Positions 42,155 to 56,400 of a stretch of DNA of 64,000 nt are shown piece by piece. A model generated the notes under the pieces. It searched no databases. It saw only the letters and a program-made list of their open reading frames with translations, and was not told the origin of the DNA. A program made the translations under genes and the position numbers. The DNA is from Strongylocentrotus droebachiensis (taxonomy: Eukaryota; Echinodermata; Echinoidea; Camarodonta; Strongylocentrotidae): the NCBI GenBank assembly GCA_035222895.1, contig JAVYIG010005370.1:1-64000 (forward strand), read 5' to 3'. The first letter of the stretch is position 1, and every line of letters starts with the position of its first letter.

Positions 42155-45100
42155 GTACGTAAAGATTTTATAATGAGAGATTTAAGAGTTATTGGGTCGG
42201 GTAGAAATGGAACGGGAGGAGGAATGTATTCAACAAACGAATGGAAGACCAATTTTCACCCTGTACTATACCTGTCGTCGATTGCACAGTTTTAAGAAAT
42301 TGTCTCCGGTTCCAGCTATGATATTGGCCTTTGGTTTAACCACGATACCATGAAGAGTGACCAGCAGATAATACCACAACTTATCATTATTCAATTATAT
42401 GGTTTTCATTCTTACAACAAAAGTTCCCCCTCGATATTACTGAGGTATGATTGTAATGAGTGAAATGGCAAAATCTCTAAAAGATTATATAACGCACTGA
42501 ATAACAGCGACCCTTGTTTTCAAGCAATTCAACTTTTATGGAACAAAAATATCAGTTAGCGAGATGCTAGATATTGTGTATTGCTCCGGGCTTTCTTTCA
42601 TTAAAAGTATGTTTGCAATTGTTTTTTAAGTAAGATATGGGTAAAGGGTTAGTGTTGGACATATTGTTGGGTATAGTGTTGAAGTTCAAGGGAAATCCAA
42701 CCCAAATGGACAACTACTCTAAAAGAAAGCAGTTTACAGTTGTAAACACTTTACGTATGGGGACTTCAAATTGGCTGAAGCGGTAATATCAAATTTATGT
42801 AGTGCCGGACTACTTTCCCATTTATTCAATTATTAACATCTAAAATGAATATAATAAAAAAATTAAAAAAAAGTGCATTGCACAGGAGTGTCTATTCTTT
42901 TTAGAGGATCTATAATAATATGCTATCTATAATTTATTTTGAGAAGTACCCCAAGGGAGAAGGAACTTACGAGAAAAACAGAAATTAATGATATTTTTGT
43001 ACACGGCAAATCCGCTGACCGAACTACCAACTTAAGATTCGCAAGGACTTAGCGATCTCATATTTCAAACATTCATAACTTCCTTAAAGGTAAAGACCAG
43101 TAATGGTCAGGCGATTGCATTGTGAAAGAAACGTTGTGGAATCGATCAGAAAAGGTTGATCATCTAGCATCTAGCATCTGCAAGGTTCTGGAATCATCAA
43201 AATGATAAGAAATTTGGCCCATTCTTCGTAAAGTTACAAGCACTATACACAGAAAGATGTATATGGGACTACCCTATATCTCTCACACGACCATGAGAGA
43301 AACAAATTTACCAAATATATGAATTAGTAGGCGGTTTCCCGGCAAATTTTGTATCATCATGTATTAGTCAAAACATATTCTTTCACATGATTGGTAATGA
43401 GAGCTTCCATTTCATTTTTTGAAATTGGGGCGTTTCCAATACTGGTCTTTACCTTTAACTATCGGTTCGACTCATTTAAAACTTTTGCCGTTCTGTTTCT
43501 GTTATTTGTTCTGCTTTCATCTTATTACAAGGGTTGGATTGCCATTTAAGAATTAAATGAAACCAACTGTCAGTCTTTATGACATGAATTGCCCGTCTTT
43601 GAGTTGCCAGGAGCTGTCCTACAAAATTATGATAATAAAAAGAACGTTTAACAAAATATCACTATTTCAGACTATAATACTTTCCATTTTCAATGCAGTG
43701 TTAGCCACTTGGGGGGCAAACTGGCCTCAATTCTCCAACAGAATGATCGTAACAGCAGCACTCATATTCTTAACACTGAGGTCGCTTGTGTTGAGATCGC
43801 CTGTCTCTGCCATGACCTCGGACACGGTCCCTTCTCTCATGCCTTTGAAGACATCATACCACCATACGAAGATGGCAAAAAATGGAAAGTGAGTTGAAAA
43901 ATTACAGGCACGATGGCTCAGTGGTAGAGCAGTGGTCTCGTAACCGGGAGGTCCCACGTTCGAAACGAAATCGATGAGCCAGTGCCCTTTATTAGGCTTT
44001 AATCCTCATTACCAAGTCACTCGGAGAGGACGTTTGGCCGTCGGTCCCCTTGTTGATTGCTAAAAAGCATACAATGGTTTCTTAGCACTCAGGTCAAACA
44101 AACCAAACATTCATATTCAGAGGCAATTATCCATCTGTAATATTAGAAGCAAATGCATATCAGTAGAAGTTACACTTGTCATAGGATGAATCCGTTTCTG
44201 GGTTTCACAGTTAATTCAGGGTCAGCATTTTAAGGGAACAGGGGGAGGGGATGACATTTAGAAAAACTCGATTTTTAAATATTTACAATGTGAGTATTGG
44301 TAAAGCGTGTTACTGACCGGCAATATTTCATCAGAAATGGCTGGGTGAAATATATCGTAAAATTATAAATTAAGTCAAAACATCAGAAGAACAAAAAAGG
44401 AATCTTACTTCATCTGCAAAATGGTCTGTTCGTAATATTTAGATCAAATTTGTATCTTCAAGACAATATTAGATTGATTGATTGATTATTATTCTCCAAG
44501 CCTCCAACATACAACAATATAAAAGAATAACAGATCAAATTAAGTCGGCTTGAGCAGGATAACCTACGAAAGCTTGAGAACTTATTTCTAGTGTGAATTT
44601 TGCTAAAGAAAGTGTAACATTTGTGCTCGCTCCATCGCTCGAAAATTTTTCGAATTTAAAATTGATATTCGGACAGGAAATATCATCCTCTTTAGAAATT
44701 ATTTCTGCCCTTAATCACTATGGAAAAGACTTTCTAAAAGGGAATTTTAGAGCAATTTCAATATCTTATTGAATATCCCATAAAAATCATGTTCGTATTT
44801 CATGAAACGTCAATTTACATGTTTCCCATATTTATATGTGAGTGGCAAGGCTATTGCAACTGCCTTAAGTTAATTTTTCGAAAGTCTTTGCGATCCGGCG
44901 TTCTTTACTCCTATGCATATGTGTTTAATAATAACGCAAGTCAATCACTATTTACACAATCTTTGCAGCATGAAGAGCAGTCAGTCATCATGCTCAAATA
45001 TCTCATCAAGCATAACAGCCTAGAGAAGGAGCTCGAAGAACACAATATCTACGCCGAAGATATCGACTTCATCTGTCAGCTTATTCTAGGTGTCAACGAG

Positions 45101-47431
45101 GATGAAGAAATGGTATAAATGAGACCATCAAAAGAGGGAGAGAGAAAGAGAGACATTTTGTTTGGGGGTGGGGTGGGGGTGGGGAGGGGGGAGAGGGGGG
45201 GGGGGGCTCAAGTTGTCCAGCCCTCTGATTTCTTCTTGTCAAAGTCGTGTGATTACCTTTAGCAATACTTGTGTTGGTTAAGTACAAATTTGAGGAACAT
45301 TTTAACTCGGAAATGTCATTATTTCAGAGGACTTAACATGTGCTTTGGTAAATGTGAGGATGCGTGCGTGTGTGTGTGTGTGCGTGTGTGCGTGTGTGTG
45401 TGTGTGTGTTTAATTGAAGACAGGGACCTATGCTTAAAATTTCTTAATTCTTAAAATCTATATAATAAATTGTCATATTTATATATTCTACTAAAAGATA
45501 ATTGAGTATAACAATGAAAAATGTTATTCATGAACAGTGTAAGAAATTGCAGGTTAATGCCACATGAAATTAAATGGACGAAACATTAGACAACAGAACA
45601 AGAAACCATCAAAATGTGTTTCATATCTCTTCCCCCCCCCCCATACACTCTCTCTCTATACCCATCTATATGTACGTTTTTCTCCACACCCTGTCCGACT
45701 CTTCCTGTCTCTTTCTCTTACATACTCAGTATGCCTCTCTCCGTATGCCTTTCTCCGTCTGTATGTCTCTCTCTCTCTCTCTCTCGCTCGAAGTCTCTGC
45801 CTGCCCCTGTAACCTTCTCTCATAATATCCTTAACAATTTATCAGCTTCGTGAGAACAAGTTCTACCTGTATCAGATAGTGCACAACAGTGTAAACGGGG
45901 TGGACGTGGACAGATGGGACTATATTGCTCGGGACACCTACTACCTAGGCATGAAGTCTGCATTCGACTTCAATCGTATTATGCCCTTCGTGAAGGTTCT
46001 CGATGTGAAGCGAGGGAGTAAGACCAGGAGAGAACTCTGCTTTAGAGACAAGGTATACACTCACATAGAAATACAGGTTCAAGTCTGAACCCAAAACACT
46101 GGAAACGAATAGCAGAACCTCGAAAATAGGGTGCAAAACTGATTCTCAAAAATGTATGAGTTATTACCGAATCCTAGCCATGTACCAGCTGTTCCCTACA
46201 CAACCTAATCATAACAATATTGCTACATTGCTTTACTTCGTATCCGATATAATTTTATGGTTTATTGAATACATTTAAATTTTCCTTCATTTTAAATGAA
46301 TTTGTATCTTCTTCATTGTTTTAGGTAGCGAGTGATCTGAACCATATGTTTCTCACAAGACGCCGTCTTCATTACACATCTTACCAGCACAGGGTCAGCA
46401 AGATCATCAATATCATGTAAGATGATACAAATTGTTTTTCACTTGATTTTATTTTATTTGAATAAACTATGCATAATACCTGGGAGAGGTATACGCACTT
46501 GTTTCCATTGAAACTAAAAATGAAGACGCACTGTTTTTGTTTAAAATACAAAAACACAGCATGGACACATATAATTTCCGTTCCTGAGAATAATGGAGTT
46601 ATATGGACAATAAATCGAACTCACAATCGATCCAATTGACATTTTTTTCTTGCACGATATTTATATTCGTATAAACTCCTCAAAAATGGTTGAAAAGTCA
46701 AAATTGAGTTTAAAAATAATGTTATTTGTTATTATTTTCAATCCATAGAATGAGCAGTAAATCCATAGAGAAAAAGTTGCAAAATGCACTGGTAAGCACT
46801 GGTGTTATTTTGCAAATGACTGTGGGGCTATTCTTCCAAATTGATCATCCAAGAATGCAAAATTGTAAAGACTCTATAAATGACATTCATGCACTACTTT
46901 GGGGAATAGCTGCTCTATAATATATAATCAGCTCTATAATCATTTACACAGTTCACACTTGTATTGTGCAAAATAAATAAATAGTGCACTGCATAACAAT
47001 ACCAGTGCGTATCTGTGCATTTTGCAACTTTTCTCTTTTTACTGTGGCCCTAATTATTCTGATGCACTCCTCATTCCATGCGTGGAAAATCATAACAAAG
47101 ATGGTATCAATTTAGAGAGGAAAATGTTTGTTTTCCTACGAACCACTCTCTATTCTTCCTGTTGTTGTTGTTGTTGCTCCTTTGCTATGAGGTCTTACTT
47201 GACGACTTTGAATTAATTGAATTTACTGAACTATATACATAACAAAGCAAAACATAGAAAATAAAAAAGAATACATTAAACATACGATATACAAAGAAAA
47301 TATAAAAAGGGCCCTACATAAAACAAATTAAATTAGATATGATCAGTCACCATACTCACATACTGACACACTTACCCCCCCCCCCCCACCCAAACACACA
47401 CAAATGCAATATGAAAACAAACTTTACTTTG

Positions 47432-47472
<41 letters not shown>

Positions 47473-50400
47473 CCGTAAAGTCCACTCCAAATTTTAAAAT
47501 AGGTATTTGTGACGAAGCTTTTTAAAACAAATTAAAGTTGACCTCAATTTGATAGAAGTGGGTAATTAGTTTCATTTCTTTACGCCAGCAATATTTAATG
47601 AATTAAGTGAAGAAGAAAGTCTCACTTGATGAAAATTGTCTTTTTGATGAGTGGCATATACATGAACATTTTAATTTTGAATAAACATATCATCATACTT
47701 ATCGGGAAAATTCTTACAGAGTACATGAAAATGAGAGTTTTTAATGTAATCAAATCGTACACAGGCAATATTTCATCTGTTAAAAGCATGGTTTACTTGG
47801 ACTTGGTACCTTAACTTGATTGATATATATGTCAGATGGATGTCAGATATTGTAGAGTCTGTCAATCGTTGTTATTCCACTTTCATTGCCGTCGTGATAC
47901 GTGCCAGTCGATGAGATTTGTGAAACTTTTCGACTGGATTGTTTGCGGGTGTCGGTTCCTCCCTGTTGCTACTGGAAACTATTTTTTTTGTTGAATTTGG
48001 GGACGATTGTTGTCAAATTTGCTATTTGGGCTGCGATGATGTGAGATGAATAATTTTGAGGTGTCCAAGATCAGTGACTATTATTAACCGATGACAAAAA
48101 TCCAATTGAAACCAATTGAACATCAATTGAATTTTCAATTGGTTTTAATTAGTTCTAATTGATTTTAATTGGTCTCAATAGGTTTTAACATGTTTCATTG
48201 GGACTTTAATAGGACTTCAGTTGGTTTCAATTGGTCCAGATTGGCCCTATTGGACCAATCTGCCTAGGCCCTATTAGACTTTAATGGGACCTCAATTGGT
48301 TTCAATTGGACCAATTGGCCCTAGGTTAGACTTAATTGGTCCAATTATTATAGACGTAATTATCGAAGATCCAAAACACGATGTTCAGAAACAAAATGAG
48401 AACGTCATTATTTTGTTTTTGATTGTGTAACATTTGCGTAATTATTGGGTTGAACGCGGGTTACAGTAACATATTTCCTCTTCGACGTAAATTTCACGTG
48501 AATGAAGAACATGATTCATCTCAAGTCAGCCTCGTAATATTAACGTGAATTTTACGCAGATATTTTGACTAAAACTATCACTAATGCTTCACGTGTTTCT
48601 GTAACGCGATAATTTCGTTTATGAAGATGTAATTTCATAACCAAACAAACATGGGAGTATTAGGTTTACAAACCATGGTCTCCAAGGTAGGGATAATCAC
48701 GCTATTATAATGGTGATATTGCCGTGACAATTGCGTGATTTAGTGTACGTGTGTTTTAAGTGACCTAGTGCAATAAACGTAATAACACATTTATGTAAAT
48801 GTCAGGTGTTTGAAGAACGTAACTCTCCTCAAGTCGATACCTTGATATTGACGTGATTTTCACGTGATTTTGTTTAATGGGAATTGAAACCAATTGAAAA
48901 CCTTTCAATTCAATTCAATTCAATTTATTTTGCCAAGCAATAAAAAACATACAGGGTAAAACAAAAGCAGTATACAAAGTTTCACACAATTACAATTACT
49001 AATATAGATAAACACAGAAATACACAGAATCAGTTTACAAACATGAATAATTAAGGAAATTGCTAATGCTGGTAGCAGCCAGAAAGGAGGTGGTCATTGT
49101 ATGCGGCTGACCAATTAATCAAATATAAAAAGTTAAGCTGTAATTGTTACACCCCCATGGCGTGTAGGGATGGTTACTGTAAATAACTGGAAATAATCAA
49201 AGATGAGGAGAAACAAGTCAGTTGGTGTACTCAGTGCTCACTCAAAATGTAGAATGACACATTCATTATCTCCATAATAAATATCAACAAATAACAGAAA
49301 TCATCATACAATAGCAATATTGTAAAAACAAACATTCTAGAATTATAATGTTTTCCGTCTTATTATCCTAATGGATACATAACCATAGCAATTAATATCA
49401 AACGTCTTGTACATCACACTTCTTAACAATTTCATCCTTAAGCATGTTCCTTTGAAATTGCTAAATACTACCTGTGAATGTATTCTATACGCTAACCAAT
49501 TACAATATATATTATATACAAACCCGAGAACTAACCCGGATCATGTTTATACTAAAGATACTATGTTCATATAAACCATGACTTTTCCTTTAACTATCCT
49601 TATGCTCTCATGAACATACTATTCATAAAGAAGTCCTACTATTATTATAAAACGGTATCCAAGTAAACTCCCTTAAATAATCAAGGATTATTTAATACAA
49701 GTTCTATTATACCATCCAATAAAACTAACAATTAACTATAAGAAATAAACTTAAAGTGTAGTTTAACAAACTACTAAACTGAATCTCAAAAGTAGTAATG
49801 ACACTTTAAATCATCACATCAAAATGACTACTCTAATAACAAACAACTAATGACTACTCTAATAACAAACTATACAAGTTTACCAAACTGGAACAAAGAT
49901 ATTCTATTCACTACAAATATTGAGAAAACATAAAGAGAACTATGTAAAACTCTCTAAAGTATTATAAAACAAAGCAGTCTTTTAAAACTATCTTCATGGG
50001 AGGAAGCTTGATCCAATAATCATATAAATCAACTTGCACAAGCTCAACTACCAGTCTTCCTAGTTAGTCTACTTTCCAGGCACTCTGAATCACTATTCTA
50101 AACTCAAGTCCTATTAATACAAGAAAGACTATGTACAATACAACATAATATGCTAAATGGGTCTGATCTATTAGACTACCCTATGTCAATATTCTAGGTA
50201 GGTCCATGGTGGACAGACCACAGATTCATCTATCTACAGCTCTTATCATTCACTCTCATCTTAGGTCCAGTCTCCTCACTTTCTGGAGTTCGGAGTTGCT
50301 AAACCCTTTCACATCGAAGTCTTAATCTACTTATTTATATAATAATATATATATATATATATACATGATTCAAAGGTTCAAGTACCAAAACTGATCATGT

Positions 50401-53400
50401 TTAAAAGTAATACAATAAAGTTATAGATACAGTAAATATCCAATAGAAAGCCAAACAGACAGTTACTTACTCTGTTCGAAAGCTAAAACGGTGCACCATG
50501 CTATAATAAAGCATTACAATACTCTTGCTTTATAATAACCAACTAAACTGCTAAATACTATGGATGGAATACCAGTAAAATGTATTACTTTAGCATGAAT
50601 ACATAAAATATACAATATACATGTATACATACTAATATCAAAATACATAGATAGAAATGATATTGTCTTACCTGGAAATAATCAAAGATGAGGAGAAACA
50701 AGTCAGTTGGTGTACTCAGTGCTCACTCAAAATGTAGAATGACACATGTTGTACACTATTCATGCTGACCGATCCCTGCTCAAGTCTTAATCTCCAAGTT
50801 CGTCCATTTATGCTGGTAGGGTAATGTTTACTAAACTGGGGGATTAATCCTTAGTCTGTAATTCTGAGGGTAGAGTTTCTTTGTGCTCACTGGACATAGC
50901 AAACTCATATAAACTTACTAAACAATACAAAGTTAGGAACAAAGGGGTGGGCATTTACTAACTAAAGTGGAGTGGGCATTTATTAGTGAGTCATCAAACA
51001 TCAAAGACTATATCTCTATAGGGGTATAACACAGCACAGAGTATATCTCTATAGGGGTATAACATAATAAAAAGTGAAACAAACAACAATTACATGTAAA
51101 ATATAATGAATTTAACAACCGTTAAAATCTGTAGCTAATATCAGTATACGTCCATCAAGTATTTTTTGTTTTTACGTTTGAAAGTGTTAACAAACTTCAA
51201 TTCACGTATATTACGAGGTAATATGTATTAGGGCCGATTGGTCCAATTGATATCCCATTCAAGTCTAATGGGGCCAATTGAAATCCCATTAAAGTCTAAT
51301 GGGGCCAATTGGTCCGATTGAAACCAATTGAAATCCCGATTAGAGTCAAATGGGGCCAATTGGTCCAATTGAAACCAATTGGATTTCCCATAGAAACCAA
51401 TAGGACCAATGCTTAATAGAAACCAATTGGACCAATAGAAACCAATAGGACCGATAGGACCAATAGGAAGCAATAAGACCAATAGAACCCAATGGGACCA
51501 ATATAAACCAATAGAGATCTATGTATCTCATGCATATTTATTATTACTTTACACGTGTCACAGAAAAAAACATTTATCATGATTTGTTAAGCAAATTATG
51601 ACAATGCACACCGATTTTGTGATTTGTATTTTTCTTCGGCAATTATTATTGACCTATAGATTATTTTGTCTGATCATGTTACAATTACATTCACGTTTTA
51701 GCAATAGATATATTAATTATATGATAACTAAAGGCCCTTTTACACTTTCACGGATCGCATCACGGATCATCCCGGATCGTCGCTCTGGGATCATCCGTGT
51801 TATCTCCGGCATTACCGTGTATACACCGGGGAGGCATCCGGCGTGAATCTGTGTGAAGTTCTTCTGCTCTTGTGGTGCTGAAGACTTGTTGCTGTCTTAT
51901 TTCTCTATCGTTGTCATCAAAGACGTACAATTCTTTCCATACATTTTCGAGGCATCAGCTCTGATATAACAAAACTATACATTACGTGTATAATGAAGTA
52001 CAAATGGAGGGTAACATTTTTTTAATATGATTTTTACTATGATGTTACAATACATAATATGATAATTCCATTGCCAGGTAAGCAATGTTTGTATATAGTT
52101 TGTTGCACTTGTTTGTAATGTGTAGTTTTTTATTCACTATCTGAAGAAAGACATCTAAACCTGTAATGGTTTTTTTGTTTATATCTATATATATAAATGT
52201 ATATATATATATATATATATATACTGTGTTATCAATTCATATTCAAATATATATTTATTTATATATATACACATATCACAAAATGTCATTAAAAATATTT
52301 TTGTAGGCTGAAGGACGCTTTCCAAGAAGCAGCTGATCATCCCTTGTTCGTTGGTGAAGGCGGGTAAGTTTCTTTTGCAAACTAAAACAACGTCATTGCT
52401 TGTGTTACTTATTATAATTATACATGTAATTATAAACATTCCGCGGTATGGATGTAAACAAGAGTAAATTGGGATATGTCGCAGTCGTTGAATGTGGGTA
52501 GAATGTGATCATGTTATTGACTGGTTAACCAGATTTCTAATAGGCTACCTACTCTACCATCAATTTCATAACTTTGTTTTGTAAATGCATATGAAACTGT
52601 TTCAGGAAGGAGTACAACCTATTGGAGTCTGTGAAGGACCCCGAGGCCTTCTGCCATGTCAATGACACCATTGTCAACGACATCATGCGATCCCGATCTC
52701 AAGAACCAGGAATGGTGAAGGCACGGGAGATCATAGACCGGATACACAAGAGAGAACTCTACCAGTGCATCGCGGAATGCCAGCATGCCAACAAAGAGGT
52801 ATTTGACGTCTTCCAAGTTTAAAATGTTTCAAAGTAAGGGTATTTTACCGACATGTCTACCACTGCTGTAATGTAGTTCAAATTCTCAGTGAAGGCTTAC
52901 GTAGAACGATTCCGATTCCCATACATCACGAAGCGCGTCATCAGTTGGTGATGCATTATGGGACATGGCTGTCGACACATCGAGACATTCTTAGCAGCAG
53001 ATGGCATAAAACGCGAATCTGAAGAAGTGTCAGCCTGAATTTTAAGAAAATAATAGTATCGATATTCACAGTAGAAGCAGGAATATTGACAGTGGTAGTA
53101 GAAGTTGTGGAAAATAAAAATATTGATAATAATAATAAATGGTGATAATGCTTTATTGATAATGATCACATGATTACAAAATAATAATGGCCAGATTAAA
53201 ACAATAATAAAACAACAATGACGACAATGATAATAATAATAATAGTAGTAATAAAATAAAGATAATGATAATTTTAATAATTAATTTATTTTAATAATGA
53301 TGATGATAATAATGATGATAAAAGTAATAATACTATCAATAATAATGAAAATAACAATATTTAGTTGACCAGCTAAACTTAAAAAGGTCTATAGAAAAAA

Positions 53401-56400
53401 AATCCATGGCATTTTGTAGCAATGCCTGACATCCATGATAAAAACTCTTGGAAAAGTACTAAAGAATAAGATACGAGTGGATGCCATGCGCATTTTTTCA
53501 AAAAATTGTGTGCATTATATGTATATACATGTGTGTGTTTTTGTGTGTGTCTGTATGTAAATGTATATACATGTAATTATATATTTAAAACAAATATATT
53601 TCCCTTGTTTTTATTTTTATTCAATTTGTATATATTTTCTATATTCACTCTGCATCTCGTTGGACTTTGTTCCTCTGAACATTTCATATATAAATATGTA
53701 TATATATCACGTTGATTTTTGTTCTAATTTAAGATGGGTTCAATGGATCCAGCTGTGATTAAGCGATTGATCGTAAATGATGTTGACGAACTCTCATCAC
53801 CTTCGTCCTCCTCTTCAAGTGAGATATGGCATGCTCACAATATCGAAGTCGAGGTATTACTCATTGTAGCAATTTTGTCTGGAACAATTACATGTCGTTA
53901 TTCCGAAAGTTCTAAAGAAGCTTAATTTTTGAATTCCTCAGAAATGAAGTACGGTTTCGTTTATAACTTTTGTCTTCAAAATTTCAAACGTTTGAAATAA
54001 TGATCTCTTTGCCATATTCGGCCTAATGAACCGCATTTCGTTTCCGGGATTATGAACCTTATGGACATTTCTGAATTACGGACCCTCGTAATAATAAACC
54101 CTACCCTTTTCGGGATTATGACCCTTCAGAGTAATGCAACAATTGTTAGGAATTATAAACCTCCTAAAATAGGAAGTTCGAAACTATGAGCTAATGTAAA
54201 AACGAACCCCCTTACGGGAAAAATTCGGGTCACTTTAAATTTCATAATCTCGTAGGCTGAATGCTCGTCCCAAAATAAGTGTTTCATTTAAAAAACACTT
54301 TTTTCAACTCTAACTTGTGAGAAATTTGACATGCCCCCCCCCCCCCCTTACCTATTCAAATGGTTCTGGCGACACCCTTTTGTGTTTCCTAGATTATATA
54401 TCAACCTCGAAAAACTTCAGTGAAAAAAAATGTGTACTGAGGAGGAAAAATATATATATATTTTTTCTTTAATCAAAACAGTTCTAAACACAATGCTGTG
54501 TTGGCTTTAATGAATCAAATTATGTAGATGTATTATTTCCGAAATTTATATTTTTCTCAATAACTGTTAGGTATCACACTTTGCCTATGGAAGTGGAGAC
54601 AAAAACCCTCTCCTCGATATCCCGTTCTACAAGAAATCAAGTGATGGTTTAATTTATGCCAAGTTCCTACCAGAAGACGAGGTAAGTGTACTCAGAAATG
54701 ACCTACGCAAACGATACGAACCTTTACACACCTACCGACTATCCACGGGAAGGTGTCGTGGTATAGTGGTTAATCCACTTGACTCTCAATCCAAGGGTTA
54801 ATGGTTTAAATCCCAGCCTGGCACTAACATCCTTTGGCAAGACAATAATCCATCTGTGCCACTCTCCACCCAGGTGTTAATGGATACCTGGTAATTGCTG
54901 AGTTTATATTAATTGCACAGCTCTCAGGAAGAACAGCATTGATGCTGGTGAGGCTTCAATGGGTATTGTTATCATTATTATTAATGTTATTAATATTATC
55001 ATCATTACAATCATCTTTACTATCATCGTTTTCCTCATCTTGATATTAATTTTTTTATTGTTATTATTTATAATACATGTATTATTATTATTGGTATTGT
55101 TGTTATCATTATTATCATTGTCATCATATCATTATTATCATCATTACTGTTTCTATAATTATTACTATTATTATAATCTGTAGCCTTCAGAATAAGTTTT
55201 ATAAATCACTCTAGGATGAATCTTTCTTACGGCTCATTCAGATATGACGCTGTAACCCCCCCCCCCCTCCCCCCCCCCCAAAAAAAGGTTTTTATTGTAT
55301 ACGTGTAAATGAACGGCAACTGCGCGCAACAAAGAACACATGCGTATTATGAACTAAGAAATTAGATGCGTATGGCGCTTTACGTCATCATAAACCACCA
55401 CAGCTTTAATATCGCTATATACATCTGAATAAGGCCTATGGACCAAGGGATTTCTAAAGTTTGTTATGCCGAAAAGTTCGTTCATGACAATGTACTTAAA
55501 TTTATGGTAAGTTTGATAGATTAATCTGCAAACAAATCTCTAGACTAATAAAATTCCCCAATGCCAATGCTGTTCATACAAGAACAATGCGACTATTAAA
55601 AGCAACCTTTTCTCTGCTCTAAAAAAAAAACCTGGACAAAGCCAAATATCTACGCCACTAACGTTGAAATAACCAGCATTCGGATTTTTGATCAAAGAAC
55701 CCTAAATTATTACTGTCAAACTTTTAAGATCTCCGCAACATAGTAATTCGGACTAAAACTTTAAAACTTATAAACCTCGGAGTAACAAAAAAGGAGAAGA
55801 ACTTTTTTTAAATGGGCAGACATTATATTACTTCGATTTATCTTTGCACTTATTTGTCTTCAAACAAACCAATGTTCGAGAAGGATGCCATATCAAAGAA
55901 CCTTGACATAAAAGTTAGGATACAGCAACCATAGGACCGCAAATATTTTAACCTATACAACTGGGGAGCATTGATCCTTTAAAAGTTCCTGATGCAGTAC
56001 GTTGTTGTTAAAAAGTTAAACGTTATAACCTTTAATATAGGCCTTTGCGAGGGTTAGGGTCAAGTGTTTATTATACACAATTAGATTAATAAAACCGTTT
56101 CTAAAGGCAGCGTTGAGATTAACAGAATTTACAATAAGCCTAATGATCAGTGCATCGCTCATTTTTGGCCAGCTCCAAGCCGACCTGCCGCAGCGACTGG
56201 TAGACATCACCGTCCGCATCTACACCAAGGTACCCAAATTAGATCGAGAGACCATCAAGAACGCGAGGGAAACGTGCACGACCAGGCTTGAAATGATTCT
56301 TGGGAGACGACGCTCCGTCCCAACCACACCCGTCAAGCAAAAGGTCATGAGCGCCGTTAGCCGTCTTACAAGCCCCAGTTCCGGTTCAGGTAAGACATGT

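Noticed and set aside
43907..43990. Functional tRNA gene
   Set aside because: Has A and B boxes but does not fold into a clean cloverleaf as read, and continues into a SINE body that recurs at 18,193.
51228..51531. Minus-strand frames rich in IGPIGF/YWFLLV words that look like a repetitive membrane protein
   Set aside because: They are translations of the CAATTGG/ACCAAT repeat arm in several frames; no start context or exon borders.
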